NCBI GenBank assembly: GCA_016931515.1
Contig: JAFGEQ010000005.1
Coordinates: forward strand, 186,001-250,000
Direction of reading: 5' to 3'
DNA from: a candidate division CSSED10-310 bacterium
Lineage (GTDB): Bacteria > CSSED10-310
Length of the DNA: 64,000 nucleotides
The translations under genes and the position numbers were made by a program. Positions 38,841 through 48,476 of this stretch are shown piece by piece. The notes below the pieces were generated by a model. The model was not told the DNA's origin and made no database searches. It saw only the letters and a program-made list of their open reading frames with translations. Each line of letters starts with the position of its first letter. Positions within the stretch are counted from its first letter, which is position 1.

Positions 38841-40292
38841 TCACTCCTCGCTATCCAGTAAACCAAGGACATACCGTAGATCGGTTCGGTCATGCTCCAT
38901 TGAGTATTCGGCACGTGTTAACGCAATCCGGGCTGATACACGGTCCGTTCGCGCATCGACAATATCTTTGTACTGGTTCAATCCAAGTTCAAACCTCTTC
39001 TCCTGAATGCGTTCGTTTTCTTCCATGGCTTCGAGATTCTTGCGTCTGGCGAGCCACACCGATTCCGAACTCCGGAGTGCTTCCCATGCTGCAAGCACTT
39101 CCGATGTGACGATATCCTTCAAATAATCAAGTTCACGCTCCAGCTTCAGGATCGTTATCTTTATCTCCGTTTCCCTGCTTTTTATGGAACTTCCGTCGTT
39201 CAGGATGATTCCGAATGAACTCATCTGCATGAATTCGGTTGAATTGATCCAGTTTCTTTGGGTGGATCCGGTGAGCGATGTATCAGAGAATGGCGAGAAT
39301 GACAGAGACAGACCGGCTGACCAGGAGATGTCTCCATCCTGGAATGACTGGAAATCCTGACCTTGTTGGCTGTAAGCCAGAGTAAAATCTATTTTGGGTT
39401 TTCGGGATGACTGAAGCATTTTGAGCTGCATCTTCCATGTATTAATTTCTGATTGATACTGCAAAAATTCCAGGCGATTGGATACGGCTATTGCCATCAG
39501 GGCGGCTGAATCGAACGAATCGTCCGTTGCCGAGAGTTCAAGAGGTGCCAGTTTTACGGGTTGGGAGACATTTCGGCGCATTGACACGAGTAATGCCCGA
39601 AGAGCTTGATTCATGGCACTGTCCGTTGCAAACAGATCAGCCTCTGCCTGTGCGAGATACGCTTCTTCCAGTAGCACTTCATAAGCGATACCACTACCGG
39701 AATCAAGACGGGCTGTTGCAATTTTCAGCGCTTCCTCCGCCTGCGTCAGTTGCTCAATCCGTACATCCTTTTCAGCCTGTAGCTCAAGGATCGAGAGATA
39801 TTGAGTGACAACCTGTCGGATGAGGTCGCGGCGAGTTTCACGCAGATTCAAAGATCGAAGTGTCAGCGTTTCCTGTTCGATTCGCACTGCTGAACGACGG
39901 CTGCTCCCGTCGTACAGAGACCATTGAAGATTGGCCGACGCCTGGAATCCTTCACCGGGAATGTAACTCTCACCGGTAACCGGATCATATTGAGAGAATG
40001 ATCCGGCATGTCCGAGTCCTGAATTGTCAATAACCATCATCGACAGGGAGGGCCACAGGCGCCTGTTCAACTCAGTGATTTTTTCCTGTGAGATTTTCAA
40101 TCCATCAATGACAGCACGCAGATCCACATTGTTGTCGAGGACTTCCCGAATGCAATCGTCGAGAGATAGAGCGTGAGTATCGCCGGATAATGCGGCTGTC
40201 TGAAGATCGTCGCCTGGGGTTAGATCTGAAGATATGGCGGGAGTCAGGCACACAATGGAAGTAATCAGAAACAGAATGATAGTGGATGTCAC
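38841..40292 (-). CDS. TolC-like outer-membrane efflux channel
   Basis: The GTG at 40292 has AAGGAG 6 bases upstream. This 483-residue protein has a signal peptide ending near SSD, then two OEP repeats of long helices typical of TolC (LSLDDCIREVLDNNVDLRAV, and later ALTRAEYSMEHDRTDLRYVL). Glu-, Leu- and Ala-rich coiled coils surround short strand segments (DISWSAGLSLSFSPF). It forms the trimeric outer-membrane duct for the two-subunit RND pump encoded immediately downstream. No lipobox is present. It is the first gene of the operon. Confidence 0.92.
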   Translation of the reverse strand: MTSTIILFLITSIVCLTPAISSDLTPGDDLQTAALSGDTHALSLDDCIREVLDNNVDLRAVIDGLKISQEKITELNRRLWPSLSMMVIDNSGLGHAGSFSQYDPVTGESYIPGEGFQASANLQWSLYDGSSRRSAVRIEQETLTLRSLNLRETRRDLIRQVVTQYLSILELQAEKDVRIEQLTQAEEALKIATARLDSGSGIAYEVLLEEAYLAQAEADLFATDSAMNQALRALLVSMRRNVSQPVKLAPLELSATDDSFDSAALMAIAVSNRLEFLQYQSEINTWKMQLKMLQSSRKPKIDFTLAYSQQGQDFQSFQDGDISWSAGLSLSFSPFSDTSLTGSTQRNWINSTEFMQMSSFGIILNDGSSIKSRETEIKITILKLERELDYLKDIVTSEVLAAWEALRSSESVWLARRKNLEAMEENERIQEKRFELGLNQYKDIVDARTDRVSARIALTRAEYSMEHDRTDLRYVLGLLDSEE

Positions 40293-40448
40293 GGAAATCT
40301 CCTTGCTTCGAGCCTGTAATTAATACGCATCTAAGATAATAATGTTCAATTCATTAGAAAAACAACAAGTCGAAGCAGTGATGAACAAAAATAGCAGGTA
40401 AGTGAGCATGATCTGCGGAATGTACCATGGCATGAAGGATTGCCCAAT

Positions 40449-40478
40449 AAAAAAGCGGCAGGATTTGTCCTGCCGCTT
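40449..40478 (-). terminator. Strong Rho-independent terminator of the exb-ton operon
   Basis: An 11-bp perfect stem (40453-40463 with 40468-40478, 4-base loop) is followed on the minus strand by six T residues (40454-40449). It lies just after the tonB stop. Confidence 0.93.
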
Positions 40479-40494
40479 GATTTCTTGAAATGGG

Positions 40495-41166
40495 TTATTT
40501 CAATTGGAATTGAACGGTCAGGGTCATGACGACATCAACAGGAATATCGTTCTGGGTACCCGGTTCAAATTTCCATTGCCTTGCAGCTTCCATGGCCGCC
40601 TGATCGCAAAGGCTGTTAAGCGATTTCAGTACTTTTACGTCAGTCACATCGCCCTGTTTATTGATAATCGCTTCCAGGATGACGATTCCCTGGATTCTGG
40701 CTTTTCGTGCGATTTCCGGGTACTTCGGGTCGATCCGATTGACAAGTTTAGGCGCTTTGACATCGCCACCGACACGGAGCGGGCCGTCCGGAAGGGCTTC
40801 CGGTTCATCAAAATCGATGTCATCGATGTTGTAAACCAGTTCGATATCATCGTCTTCAATCGTCAAATTATCCAGATCGACCATTTCCTGTTGAGGAATG
40901 GGCTTCGCAAGAACTTGTTTTTTCTTCTTGACCACCTGCTCCTCCGGCTTCTCTTCCTTCGGTGGTGGAGGTGGCTTGTAACGCTGCATCTGAATGAAGG
41001 ATCGCGAATCCTTTTCCCAACTGCGATGGGAATCAAACTGCGCGATAGGCGGTAGATACAGGATCATGATATGGATGATGATAGCCAGAAGAATGGCCCA
41101 GTCCATACTGATCCTGTCGCGCTTTTTCAGGAGATCCTTTTGTTTTTGAAGATGATCATAGTTCAC
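40495..41166 (-). CDS. tonB: TonB energy-transducing protein
   Basis: The GTG at 41166 has GGGAG 7 bases upstream. This 223-residue protein has one N-terminal membrane helix (about 22-40), a Pro/Lys/Glu-rich periplasmic span (YKPPPPPKEEKPEEQVVKKK), an acidic stretch (DDDIELVYNIDDIDFDEPE) and the C-terminal TonB fold (DPKYPEIARKARIQGIVILE...AARQWKFEPG). It couples the ExbB/ExbD proton motor to outer-membrane receptors. It closes a four-gene operon with exbB and two exbD genes. The only TonB-dependent receptor in the window is at 22682-25627. Confidence 0.95.
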   Translation of the reverse strand: MNYDHLQKQKDLLKKRDRISMDWAILLAIIIHIMILYLPPIAQFDSHRSWEKDSRSFIQMQRYKPPPPPKEEKPEEQVVKKKKQVLAKPIPQQEMVDLDNLTIEDDDIELVYNIDDIDFDEPEALPDGPLRVGGDVKAPKLVNRIDPKYPEIARKARIQGIVILEAIINKQGDVTDVKVLKSLNSLCDQAAMEAARQWKFEPGTQNDIPVDVVMTLTVQFQLK

Positions 41167-41187
41167 AGTGTTTCTCCCATCCGTGGA

Positions 41188-41610
41188 CTACCACGATGTC
41201 ATCTCCTGCTTGGACGGCAAAGCGATATTCTGGACTTCAGCCAGCTTCAGCTCGTCCAAAACTTCCATCATATTCCCATAGGTTGCATCCATATCCATCT
41301 GGATGATGACGAATTTCTTCGGATCGACAGCCAGAACCGGCTTGATGTACGGCTGAATGTCACTGACGTTTCTTGGAGATCCGTCAATCACAAGGCGGCC
41401 GGATGCCAGTACCTGGATCGTGATAGCTTTTAATTCTTTTTCCTCGATCTCCTGCTCATCCTTGGCAGGAGCCGGTAGACGGAAATCGATCCCTTTTCGA
41501 GCGGCGAAGGCGGTGGTCACCATAAAAAAAATCAGGAGAAGAAAAGCGATATCCGACATGGAGGAGTTTGGAATTTCAGCTTCAACGCGAGCGTTACGTC
41601 TGAATCTCAT
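41188..41610 (-). CDS. exbD: Biopolymer transport protein ExbD (second copy)
   Basis: The ATG at 41610 has AAGGAGG with 5-base spacing; the frame is open back to 41628, which overlaps the other exbD. This 140-residue protein has a short basic N-terminus, then IPNSSMSDIAFLLLIFFMVT with the proton-carrying Asp in the single membrane helix, followed by a periplasmic domain (ILASGRLVIDGSPRNV is similar to its family). It forms the proton channel with ExbB. Its transmembrane helix is nearly identical to that of the neighbouring copy, while the periplasmic domains differ. Confidence 0.94.
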   Translation of the reverse strand: MRFRRNARVEAEIPNSSMSDIAFLLLIFFMVTTAFAARKGIDFRLPAPAKDEQEIEEKELKAITIQVLASGRLVIDGSPRNVSDIQPYIKPVLAVDPKKFVIIQMDMDATYGNMMEVLDELKLAEVQNIALPSKQEMTSW

Positions 41611-41620
41611 GGTTTCCTCC

Positions 41621-42028
41621 TTAATCAATCTTCTGATTGGTGGGCAAACTCAGATTTTTCGCCCTGGCCAATCGAAGCTGCTCCAGCAATTCATCAACCA
41701 TTTCCCAGCGAACGCCTTTGTCGATTTTCAGCAGGAAAATCTTCTCGGGATTCTGGGACACCTCCATGGAGGCAAGTGGCTGGATATCCCCCATGCTTAC
41801 CCGTTCGCCGTGATACTGGATAAATCCATTCTTCTGAATGGAAATAACTTCATGATCTTTCTCGATTTCCGTTCGTGAACTCGTTTTTGGCAGATCGACC
41901 GGAGTCTTGTCTACCGTGAACGACGTGGTAACCATGAAGAAAATAAGCAACAGGAAGGCGATATCGGACATGGACGAATTCGGGATTTCCGCTTTTGTTC
42001 GACCGCCTCTACGTTTAAATAGTTTCAT
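41621..42028 (-). CDS. exbD: Biopolymer transport protein ExbD (first copy)
   Basis: The ATG at 42028 has GAGGA-AACG before it; a longer frame reaching 42127 runs into exbB and is rejected. This 135-residue protein has a basic tail, the Asp-bearing helix AEIPNSSMSDIAFLLLIFF and a periplasmic domain. Two ExbD proteins with one ExbB may give a heterodimeric stator partner, as in several Bacteroidota and Acidobacteriota-like loci, or two alternative complexes. Confidence 0.94.
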   Translation of the reverse strand: MKLFKRRGGRTKAEIPNSSMSDIAFLLLIFFMVTTSFTVDKTPVDLPKTSSRTEIEKDHEVISIQKNGFIQYHGERVSMGDIQPLASMEVSQNPEKIFLLKIDKGVRWEMVDELLEQLRLARAKNLSLPTNQKID

Positions 42029-42056
42029 CGTTTCCTCTTGAAACGGCTTTCGACCG

Positions 42057-42704
42057 TTAATCTTCGGCCGAAGTGGACAGATCTTCCATGTATTCCAACA
42101 ACAATCCGCTGGATTCTTCCATCTCAAGAACCAGCTTGCTGACCTTGGCGGTGAAGTAATTATAGAACGCCATAGCGGGAATACCGATCATCAAACCGGC
42201 GGCTGTTGTAATCAAAGCTTCTGAAATACCGACTGCGACCAATGCAGGGTTGTTCATACCGTGCGCAGCGATTGCTTCGAAGGATTTGATCATACCGGTG
42301 ACTGTTCCGAGGAATCCGAGAAGAGGTGCGATGGACGAGCATGTGGCAAGACCTGTCAAGCCCCGTTCCAGTCGAGACATTTCGATGCCGCCCGAAGCGG
42401 CGATGGCTGTCTCGATCTCTTCGCGCGATTTCCCGGTCTTCAGCAGTCCGGCTTTCATAATCGACGCAATGGGACCCTTATAATTCTCGCAGAGAGTGAT
42501 GGCTTCCTTTATTCTTTTGGCTTCCAGCAATGTCCGGATTTTCTTCAGAAATTCCGGTGTATTGATCGATACCTTGTAATAATGGAAAATTCTCTCGATG
42601 ACCATTCCGATAACGATAATGCTGACGGCGAGAAGAGGCCACATCATCGGACCGCCTTTGTTGAAATACTGCAATAACGCGAATTGTTCAAAACCCGTGA
42701 CCAT
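42057..42704 (-). CDS. exbB: MotA/TolQ/ExbB proton channel family protein
   Basis: The ATG at 42704 has a strong AAGGAGG upstream. This 215-residue protein has three membrane helices (about 18-38, 120-145, 160-185). SSIAPLLGFLGTVTGMIKSF and ISEALITTAAGLMIGIPAMA are the diagnostic TM2/TM3 segments, with Thr and polar residues lining the proton path. It forms the pentameric motor around an ExbD pair. It is the first gene of the exbB-exbD-exbD-tonB operon, which ends at the terminator at 40449-40478. Confidence 0.95.
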   Translation of the reverse strand: MVTGFEQFALLQYFNKGGPMMWPLLAVSIIVIGMVIERIFHYYKVSINTPEFLKKIRTLLEAKRIKEAITLCENYKGPIASIMKAGLLKTGKSREEIETAIAASGGIEMSRLERGLTGLATCSSIAPLLGFLGTVTGMIKSFEAIAAHGMNNPALVAVGISEALITTAAGLMIGIPAMAFYNYFTAKVSKLVLEMEESSGLLLEYMEDLSTSAED

Positions 42705-42801
42705 TATCCATACCTCCTTATCAATTCAACTCCGAAGAGCACGGTTAAACCATGTTCAACTAAACCACGAGGACTATACTACAGCAATCAAACGAAAAAA
42801 A

Positions 42802-43779
42802 CTACGAAATTACTGAAAAATGACACGCACAAAAATGCCCCTGCCCATACTCTCTGAACTCCGGCTCAGATTCGCGGCAGATTAACTCATTTTTTCCTAC
42901 CGGGCAACGTGTATGGAAGCGGCACCCCGCCGGCGGATCAAGAGGTGTCGGTACATCACCCTCCAATAGAATCCGCTTTGTTTTCCGATTCGGGACCGGT
43001 ACCGGCACCGCTGACAGTAGCGCTCGAGTGTAAGGATGCAACGGTGCTGAATATAATTTCGACGCAGGTGCGAGTTCCATGATTTTTCCTAAATACATGA
43101 CTGCCACCCGGTCCGAAAAGTGACGAACAACCGATAAATCATGGGCGATAAACAGATAAGTGAGTCCGAACTCATCCTGAAGTTCATGAAGCAGATTGAT
43201 GACCTGTGCCTGAACGGACACGTCAAGCGCACTCACCGGTTCATCACAGACCACCAGCTTCGGATTCAGGGCCAATGCACGGGCAATCCCAATTCGTTGA
43301 CGCTGCCCGCCGGAGAATTCATGCGGGAAACGGCGTGAAGCACTTTCCTGCAAGCCGACCTGGCGCATCAAATCCGCCACGCGCGCTTTGCGCTCCGCCC
43401 GTCGGCCGACTCCATGAATGACCAGACCCTCCTCGATAATTGCCCCGATTGTCATGCGCGGATTCAGACTGGCGTATGGATCCTGGAAAATAATCTGTAT
43501 ATCCCGCCGCGTATGACGAAGATCCGGGTTGCTCAGACTCATCAGATCTTTCCCGCTGAAAAAAATAGACCCGGACGAAGGCTCTATCAGACGAAGAATG
43601 CATCGTCCTATCGTGGTTTTTCCACAGCCGGATTCTCCGACAAGACCCAGGGTTTCCCCCCTGCCCACACTGAAACTTACATCATCAACCGCCTTTACAA
43701 AACCGCCAATCCGAGAAAACAATCCTTTCCTGACCGGGAAATATTTCTTCAGATGCTGCACGTCCAGAAGAATACTCAC
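42802..43779 (-). CDS. Peptide/nickel-type ABC transporter ATP-binding protein (OppF/DppF-like)
   Basis: The GTG at 43779 overlaps the stop of the preceding ATPase gene by 4 bp. This 325-residue protein has Walker [11 protein letters not shown]-loop QDPYASLNP, signature [14 protein letters not shown], Walker B LVVCDEP, H-loop IAHD and the C-terminal oligopeptide/dipeptide extension ([18 protein letters not shown]). Its cysteines could ligate a 4Fe-4S cluster, as in OppF-type proteins. It would energise uptake of peptides or small oligomers. The permeases and the binding protein are not in the window, so they must lie elsewhere. Confidence 0.93.
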   Translation of the reverse strand: MSILLDVQHLKKYFPVRKGLFSRIGGFVKAVDDVSFSVGRGETLGLVGESGCGKTTIGRCILRLIEPSSGSIFFSGKDLMSLSNPDLRHTRRDIQIIFQDPYASLNPRMTIGAIIEEGLVIHGVGRRAERKARVADLMRQVGLQESASRRFPHEFSGGQRQRIGIARALALNPKLVVCDEPVSALDVSVQAQVINLLHELQDEFGLTYLFIAHDLSVVRHFSDRVAVMYLGKIMELAPASKLYSAPLHPYTRALLSAVPVPVPNRKTKRILLEGDVPTPLDPPAGCRFHTRCPVGKNELICRESEPEFREYGQGHFCACHFSVIS

Positions 43780-44813
43780 GAGCGCTCACTCCCATAAAGA
43801 ATGCATCGGACCCAATGACCTGCCTCGGGTTCGAGCATGACAGCCAGTCTCGATGATTCCCTGCAAGCATCTGTTGCTTGAGCGCAGCGGGGAGCAAACG
43901 CGCAACCCGGCGGCAAGTTGATCAACGATGGAACCGTCCCGTCGATTGTCGGCAGTTTTCGTCGGCGCTGATGAATGGCAGACTCGCCAGGTGACTGATC
44001 GGTGACATCGTCATCGATTTCATCAATTCTGGGTACTGATCGCAGCAGACCTTGCGTATATGGGTGTAATGGTGATTGAAACAGCGTTGATACTGCGGCC
44101 CTCTCGACCAGGCGACCCGCGTACATCACCGCCACCCGATCCGCTGTTTCGGCGACAACGCCGAGATCGTGAGTAATCAGCAGAATGGACAGACCCATTT
44201 TATCCCTGAGCTCCAGCAAAAGACTCATGATCTGAGCCTGAATTGTTACATCGAGTGCCGTTGTCGGCTCGTCAGCAATCAACAGGTCGGGGCTGCATGC
44301 AAGCGCCATGGCAATCATCACCCTCTGTCGCATGCCGCCCGACAACTCGTGCGGATACTCGTCAATGCGCCTCCCCGGATCAGGAATCGCCACCGTGTTC
44401 AATAGCTCCAGCGTCCGCTGCCGGGCTTCGCGTCGCCCTATCCGCTCATGAAGTTCGATCACCTCCATGATCTGATCCCCAACAGTGAATACCGGGTTCA
44501 ACGACGTCATCGGTTCCTGGAAAATCATGGCAATTTCTTTCCCGCGAATCGACCGCATCTCCCGTTCTGACAACCGGCGAAGGTCCCGACCCTTAAATAC
44601 CACTGTGCCACCGGTTACAGCCCCGGGTGGTGATGGTATCAGACCGAGAATCGACAGGCTGGCAACGCTTTTCCCGCAGCCGGACTCACCGACAAGTCCC
44701 AGAACCTCTCCACGACCGATATCCAGATCGAGCGCATCAACGGCATACACCGTTCCCTCCGATGTCTGAAACGTCGTTGTCAGTCCCCGTATCTGGAGCA
44801 ATGGATCCGTCAT
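43776..44813 (-). CDS. Peptide/nickel-type ABC transporter ATP-binding protein (OppD/DppD-like)
   Basis: The ATG at 44813 has GGGAG 4 bases upstream; an ATG at 44831 lacks a site. This 345-residue protein has Walker [10 protein letters not shown]-loop QEPMTSLNP, signature [14 protein letters not shown], Walker B LLIADEP, H-loop ITHD and the C-terminal extension ([17 protein letters not shown]). It pairs with the OppF-like subunit encoded next to it. Permease genes are absent from both sides, an incomplete locus. Confidence 0.93.
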   Translation of the reverse strand: MTDPLLQIRGLTTTFQTSEGTVYAVDALDLDIGRGEVLGLVGESGCGKSVASLSILGLIPSPPGAVTGGTVVFKGRDLRRLSEREMRSIRGKEIAMIFQEPMTSLNPVFTVGDQIMEVIELHERIGRREARQRTLELLNTVAIPDPGRRIDEYPHELSGGMRQRVMIAMALACSPDLLIADEPTTALDVTIQAQIMSLLLELRDKMGLSILLITHDLGVVAETADRVAVMYAGRLVERAAVSTLFQSPLHPYTQGLLRSVPRIDEIDDDVTDQSPGESAIHQRRRKLPTIDGTVPSLINLPPGCAFAPRCAQATDACRESSRLAVMLEPEAGHWVRCILYGSERS

Positions 44814-45112
44814 GTAACTCCCGAATAGCAACCGGTAAACTCCGCAATATCTCCTTTTTCAATGTCCGCCCGATCCGTCGACTTCTGCCCGTTTGCCGGT
44901 GCACTTGACGGACAATGATCAGTCGATACTCATTAAGATATGGCATCTTTGTCCCGGAGTCCATGTAGAAATTGTAAAAATTTCAATGGAGTCATGATAT
45001 CCTTGCGATTCCCTGACTTGAGAGTTCGCCGGCAATGTAGCCGGCGGCCGCATGTCTTGACAGCCCGATGGTCTGTTGCTATCCTTTCACCCGTTTTAAG
45101 GGGAGACAAAGC
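44814..45112. other. Divergent intergenic region with a GC hairpin
   Basis: These 299 bases lie between the ABC ATPase gene (minus) and the coiled-coil protein gene (plus). They contain a stable 7-bp hairpin at 45027-45046 and the GGGGAGA ribosome site of the right-hand gene. I see no coding frame with a ribosome site. Confidence 0.5.
45027..45046. repeat. GC-rich hairpin
   Basis: CGCCGGC at 45027-45033 pairs with GCCGGCG at 45040-45046 across a 6-base loop. There is no T-run, so it is not a standard terminator. It lies in the possible leader of the gene at 45113. Confidence 0.5.
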
Positions 45113-45943
45113 ATGCAAAATAAAGACCAGGAACAGACCGGGTGGAAGAGCAGAGTCCGTGCATTCAGTGATTCGATGTTCCGTAATTATCAGATTATGC
45201 GGAAGAGATGGGAAATATCTGCAGCAGAGAAAAAACGCACTCAGGAGATTTCGAAGCTTGGCAACCAGGTATTCCGGCTCTACCGGAAGGAAGGACCGTC
45301 AATTCACGAACTGGAACCCCAGATCAAGAAAATCGAGTCGATTGATTCGGAAATCAAGGTTTTGGAGGAGGTTCTGAGGGATATCATTATGAGGGCGGAT
45401 ATGCCACGGCAGTTACCGGCTGGAGCGACTCAGCCGGAGTCGCCCGGACAAACAATGACGCCCTCTGCGGGCCAGGCGAAACCCGTGCCTGCCCCTCCAG
45501 CGGCCGCTGCGAGACCATCCGTCAAACCGGCACCGGCAACTACTCCTGTTTCAACCCCTGTCCCGGAAAAGGAATCGCCGGCATCGACACCCTCGTCCAA
45601 GGGTATGAGCACCGAAATTTCATCTAAAGCGGCCCCCGGCGGAATGAAACAACCGGGCGAACAGGCATCCGGCTCCACGGCGGTGAAGGTGGCCATTAAC
45701 ACGCCGGATGGGACGACTCAAAGGAAAGATATAAGCAAAACCGGGTTGAAAACGGATGAGGGAGCATCGACCGGGAGGCAGGATACAAAAAAGGTTGCGA
45801 AAACGATTTCTGCAGCTTATAGTGACGCTCCGTCGGCGAAATCCGGCGAACAACCGGAAGCGAAAGCACCGGGGAAAAAAGCGGCTGCAGCTCCGATACC
45901 GGCGACGGAACCGGGAAAGAAGACCGCAGAACCGAAAAAATAG
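45113..45943 (+). CDS. Coiled-coil protein with Ala/Pro/Lys-rich tail, unknown function
   Basis: The ATG at 45113 has GGGGAGA 6 bases upstream; an open frame back to 45068 is unlikely. This 276-residue protein has a charged, helical N-terminal ~95 residues likely to form a coiled coil (SKLGNQVFRLYRKEGPSIHE, then KIESIDSEIKVLEEVLRDII). The remaining ~180 residues are disordered: Ala/Pro/Ser/Thr, then Lys-rich. There is no signal peptide. The layout resembles bacterial proteins that use a basic tail to bind nucleic acid or polyanions, but I recognise no family. tRNA-Ala follows 12 bp after the stop, so the tRNA may be transcribed together with it. Confidence 0.65.
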   Translation: MQNKDQEQTGWKSRVRAFSDSMFRNYQIMRKRWEISAAEKKRTQEISKLGNQVFRLYRKEGPSIHELEPQIKKIESIDSEIKVLEEVLRDIIMRADMPRQLPAGATQPESPGQTMTPSAGQAKPVPAPPAAAARPSVKPAPATTPVSTPVPEKESPASTPSSKGMSTEISSKAAPGGMKQPGEQASGSTAVKVAINTPDGTTQRKDISKTGLKTDEGASTGRQDTKKVAKTISAAYSDAPSAKSGEQPEAKAPGKKAAAAPIPATEPGKKTAEPKK

Positions 45944-45955
45944 AGTAAAAGAAAC

Positions 45956-46028
45956 GGGGCTATGGCGCAGTTGGGAGCGCGTCTGACTGGCAGTCAGAAG
46001 GTCGAGGGTTCGAATCCCTCTAGCTCCA
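45956..46028 (+). tRNA. tRNA-Ala (anticodon GGC)
   Basis: A full cloverleaf can be drawn: acceptor stem GGGGCTA/TAGCTCC with the alanine-specific G3:U70 pair, D arm, anticodon stem TCTGA/TCAGA with loop CTGGCAG (anticodon GGC at 45989-45991) and T arm with GGTTCGAATCC. The discriminator is A. CCA is not encoded, so it is added after transcription. A terminator follows within 10 bases. Confidence 0.97.
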
Positions 46029-46036
46029 TAAAGAGG

Positions 46037-46063
46037 AAAACGGACGTAATGTCCGTTTTTTTT
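46037..46063. terminator. Terminator after tRNA-Ala, possibly bidirectional
   Basis: AAAACGGAC (46037-46045) pairs with GTCCGTTTT (46051-46059), and the plus strand continues as a T-run to 46063. On the minus strand the stem ends with four T residues, so it may also stop the transcript of the convergent gene ending at 46084. Confidence 0.88.
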
Positions 46064-46083
46064 GCCTCACGCCTGAATGTTGA

Positions 46084-47148
46084 TCAATATCCCCAGCCGA
46101 ATGTTGCCAAGTCCATTTCGCCGACAAGGTCCGTCATTCCGGGATTTGTCAGTGCAGCGAACCATGTGATGCCAACTGCTTCTCCCGCATTATTCGGCCA
46201 TGGAAAAGCCGGGATGATCTCCATGATCATCAATCCGGGTTCAATCGAGACATCATAATAAGCGAGAGTTCGGCTGAAATCCGGTGCGAAAAAGTAATCA
46301 CCGTAGACGTTTAATACAACAAAGAGGGGCAGTGACACGGGTGTTTCTTCAAGGTAACAGATCTGAACATCCAGTTTAAAAGTGTCCCCCGATTGATAGT
46401 AATTCGAAGGCATCAGAATAATAACGCCTGTACGGTCACATGGCTTCGGCGTGGTTGTGGGCAGGTCGGTCCAGGTCGCCGTCGGCTGCGGCGTATCAGT
46501 CGGTACATGTGTCATTGTTGGTGTGCCGGTATACGTTGGCGTATTCGTCGGCGTGCTCGTCGGCGTCGCGGTTGCGGTCGGTGTCATTGTTGGAGTCGGT
46601 GTCGGAGTGCCGGTTGGAAGTGGCGTATAAGTTGGAGAGCCTGGAGGTGAGGTTGGCGTCGGTGTCGGTGTGTTCGATGGAGTCGGGGTGGCTGTCGGAG
46701 CCGGTGACGGTGTCAGCGTCGGTGTCATAGTCGGCGTAGCGGTGGGTGCCGGCGTGGGTGTGGTTGTCGGTGTTCCTGTCGGAGTCGATGTCGGATAGGG
46801 AGGATGGCTGGAGGCGTTTCCGGGATTGGTCACATCAGAGGGGTTACCCGGATCGGGTTGGCCGACCGTCCATGTGCCGTTGGGGTCCTGGAGTTCCTGG
46901 CCATTCGTGAACCCGTCATTATCAGCATCCGCCTGCGCCAGTGCCGTCGTCCACTGCCGCCCGGCGGAGCGATAGCGTGAACCAAATGAATTCAGACTGT
47001 ATCCACCCGATGGATGGCATGTTGTGCAGCTGAACACACCCGCGTTCGGAATCCTGTCTTCGTCGTAATCATACGCCAAAACCATGGAATTCGAACAGAG
47101 AACCAGGATAAAAGTCAACAATGCAATTCCAACTCGGGAATTCTTCAT
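46084..47148 (-). CDS. Secreted temptin-like CxxCH protein with Thr-Pro linker and recurring C-terminal domain (copy 1)
   Basis: This 354-residue protein has a GGAGG site and a signal peptide ending VLA. Residues ~26-110 match bacterial temptin-like domains: [18 protein letters not shown], then LNSFGSRY, and a calcium-loop-like [16 protein letters not shown]. The CTTCH could bind haem c, or the two cysteines may form the disulfide usual in temptin. A ~120-residue Thr-Pro repeat links to the recurring domain, which ends [14 protein letters not shown]. It is the last gene of a four-gene set: its start is 11 bp after the barrel gene, and a homologue heads the set. A surface-exposed partner of the multi-CxxCH protein is a reasonable inference. 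Confidence 0.82.
   Translation of the reverse strand: MKNSRVGIALLTFILVLCSNSMVLAYDYDEDRIPNAGVFSCTTCHPSGGYSLNSFGSRYRSAGRQWTTALAQADADNDGFTNGQELQDPNGTWTVGQPDPGNPSDVTNPGNASSHPPYPTSTPTGTPTTTPTPAPTATPTMTPTLTPSPAPTATPTPSNTPTPTPTSPPGSPTYTPLPTGTPTPTPTMTPTATATPTSTPTNTPTYTGTPTMTHVPTDTPQPTATWTDLPTTTPKPCDRTGVIILMPSNYYQSGDTFKLDVQICYLEETPVSLPLFVVLNVYGDYFFAPDFSRTLAYYDVSIEPGLMIMEIIPAFPWPNNAGEAVGITWFAALTNPGMTDLVGEMDLATFGWGY
46437..46800 (-). repeat. Low-complexity Thr-Pro linker repeats
   Basis: Irregular ACN-CCN codon repeats encode TPTPT/TATPT-type sequence in temptin-like protein 1, the longest such linker in the window. Confidence 0.8.
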
Positions 47149-47159
47149 TAAATCCTCCG

Positions 47160-48476
47160 TTAAAATCTGTACTGCCAGTTGAACATGACGCGATGGTCGC
47201 TGTTATTGTCACTGTCAGCGAAGGTCCGCTCGTATTCAAGAATTGCGGTCATATCGGAGCGTATCCGGTAAAATCCGCTGATTCCAGCCCGCCATGTAAA
47301 TTCTACATGTTGTGTTGAAGCGACTGTTTCGGGTCTGGAAAACCGGTCCGCCGCCAGATTGAGACTCAGGTTCAGCGCTGAGCCAACGCCACGGCTGATC
47401 CGCAAAAAACCGGTTTCATAATCCCGAGTATCCCCGCGGTTGACAAAGACCGATCCATTCACCGCCAGACCTCGGCCGGAAAGACTCGTGTAACTGAATC
47501 CCCCGAGATATTGGTGCCATATCCGGTTAAGAAAATCGTTCGTCTCCCGGTATCGATATCTGCCGAATAAACGCCAGGCTTTGCCAATCCTTACATCCAG
47601 GCGTGGGCCGATACTGCTTCCGGAATACGACGCTATACGGTCGAAATCCTCCGGTGTGGTTGCAGGATCGGTATCATCGATGAGGGAAGCGAGAAAAGGC
47701 AACCGGTCATAATAGTCGTAGGTCATACCCATCCGGAGATTTTCTGTGATATCGAACCCCGCATCCCCGTAATAGGAGATCAGCTTGTTATCCTCTTCGC
47801 CTGTGTGGGATGAAATGATGTATTCGCCTGTCTGATGAACATCGAAGCGGTCTCCGAAACGGAGGGAGGTGTTGAAGGTGATCGCATTTGTCTCGTCTAT
47901 GAGCAGATCGGTGTTCGTTACTGATATATAAGCGATGCCGGCGCGGCCCCAGTTCGTACCGAACGCACTGATATAGCCGCCGAATCTGACGCCGTCGGCA
48001 TCGGTCGCTCCGTCCAAAACCACCGAATTTGCTCCACCGAACGCCCCAAAACCGATATGGGATGAATCATCCAGACGTGCGTTGAACTGGAGTCCGGCTC
48101 CCATGACATCGCCGCAGCCTGTAATGGTGTCCGGGCTGAAAAGGCCGGCGGTGACGACAAACGGGGATGCATCGGAATTCCTGCCGTACCGGATGAAAAG
48201 GTCCCGGACGCGCCAGATATTGCCGTCCGGGGAATTGGCTTCGCTGCGGAGTCTGAAACTTGTTTTAAAGACCCATTCACTGCCGGATGAATAATTCAGC
48301 CGAAACCCGCTGGTTAAAGGCGTTCGATCTTCAAGCGTCGGATCGTCAAAGAATACGGGATATCCGCCGAGATCCAACCGGCCTGTCCAGTGGGCATCAG
48401 CCGGACAGCTTGATGTGAAAAGACCGATCAGCAGTGTTGTTAATATTATCCAATATGTCGAGTGGAAATGGTTCAT
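47160..48476 (-). CDS. Outer-membrane beta-barrel protein, porin-like
   Basis: This 438-residue protein has a signal peptide ending near ADA, then a chain of amphipathic strands with aromatic girdles ([42 protein letters not shown]). It ends in NWQYRF, the C-terminal aromatic signature for barrel assembly. Charged residues alternate along the strands, as in porins. Its ATG overlaps the stop of the multi-CxxCH gene by 4 bp (ATGA), which suggests equimolar synthesis. In porin-cytochrome complexes a barrel houses a multihaem protein; a similar role is possible here but no MtrB/OmbB-type signature is recognised. No CxxC motif was seen at its N-terminus. Confidence 0.8.
   Translation of the reverse strand: MNHFHSTYWIILTTLLIGLFTSSCPADAHWTGRLDLGGYPVFFDDPTLEDRTPLTSGFRLNYSSGSEWVFKTSFRLRSEANSPDGNIWRVRDLFIRYGRNSDASPFVVTAGLFSPDTITGCGDVMGAGLQFNARLDDSSHIGFGAFGGANSVVLDGATDADGVRFGGYISAFGTNWGRAGIAYISVTNTDLLIDETNAITFNTSLRFGDRFDVHQTGEYIISSHTGEEDNKLISYYGDAGFDITENLRMGMTYDYYDRLPFLASLIDDTDPATTPEDFDRIASYSGSSIGPRLDVRIGKAWRLFGRYRYRETNDFLNRIWHQYLGGFSYTSLSGRGLAVNGSVFVNRGDTRDYETGFLRISRGVGSALNLSLNLAADRFSRPETVASTQHVEFTWRAGISGFYRIRSDMTAILEYERTFADSDNNSDHRVMFNWQYRF

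Noticed and set aside
42029-42127. N-terminal extension of the first ExbD
   Set aside because: It overlaps exbB in another frame and has no membrane or family match; the ATG at 42028 has a ribosome site.
46437-46800. Short repeats as a possible CRISPR or satellite
   Set aside because: Units are irregular, lack spacers and are in frame as a Thr-Pro linker.
46084-47148. Single-haem cytochrome
   Set aside because: The CxxCH lies in a temptin-like domain in which the cysteines commonly form a disulfide, so haem is kept only as a possibility.
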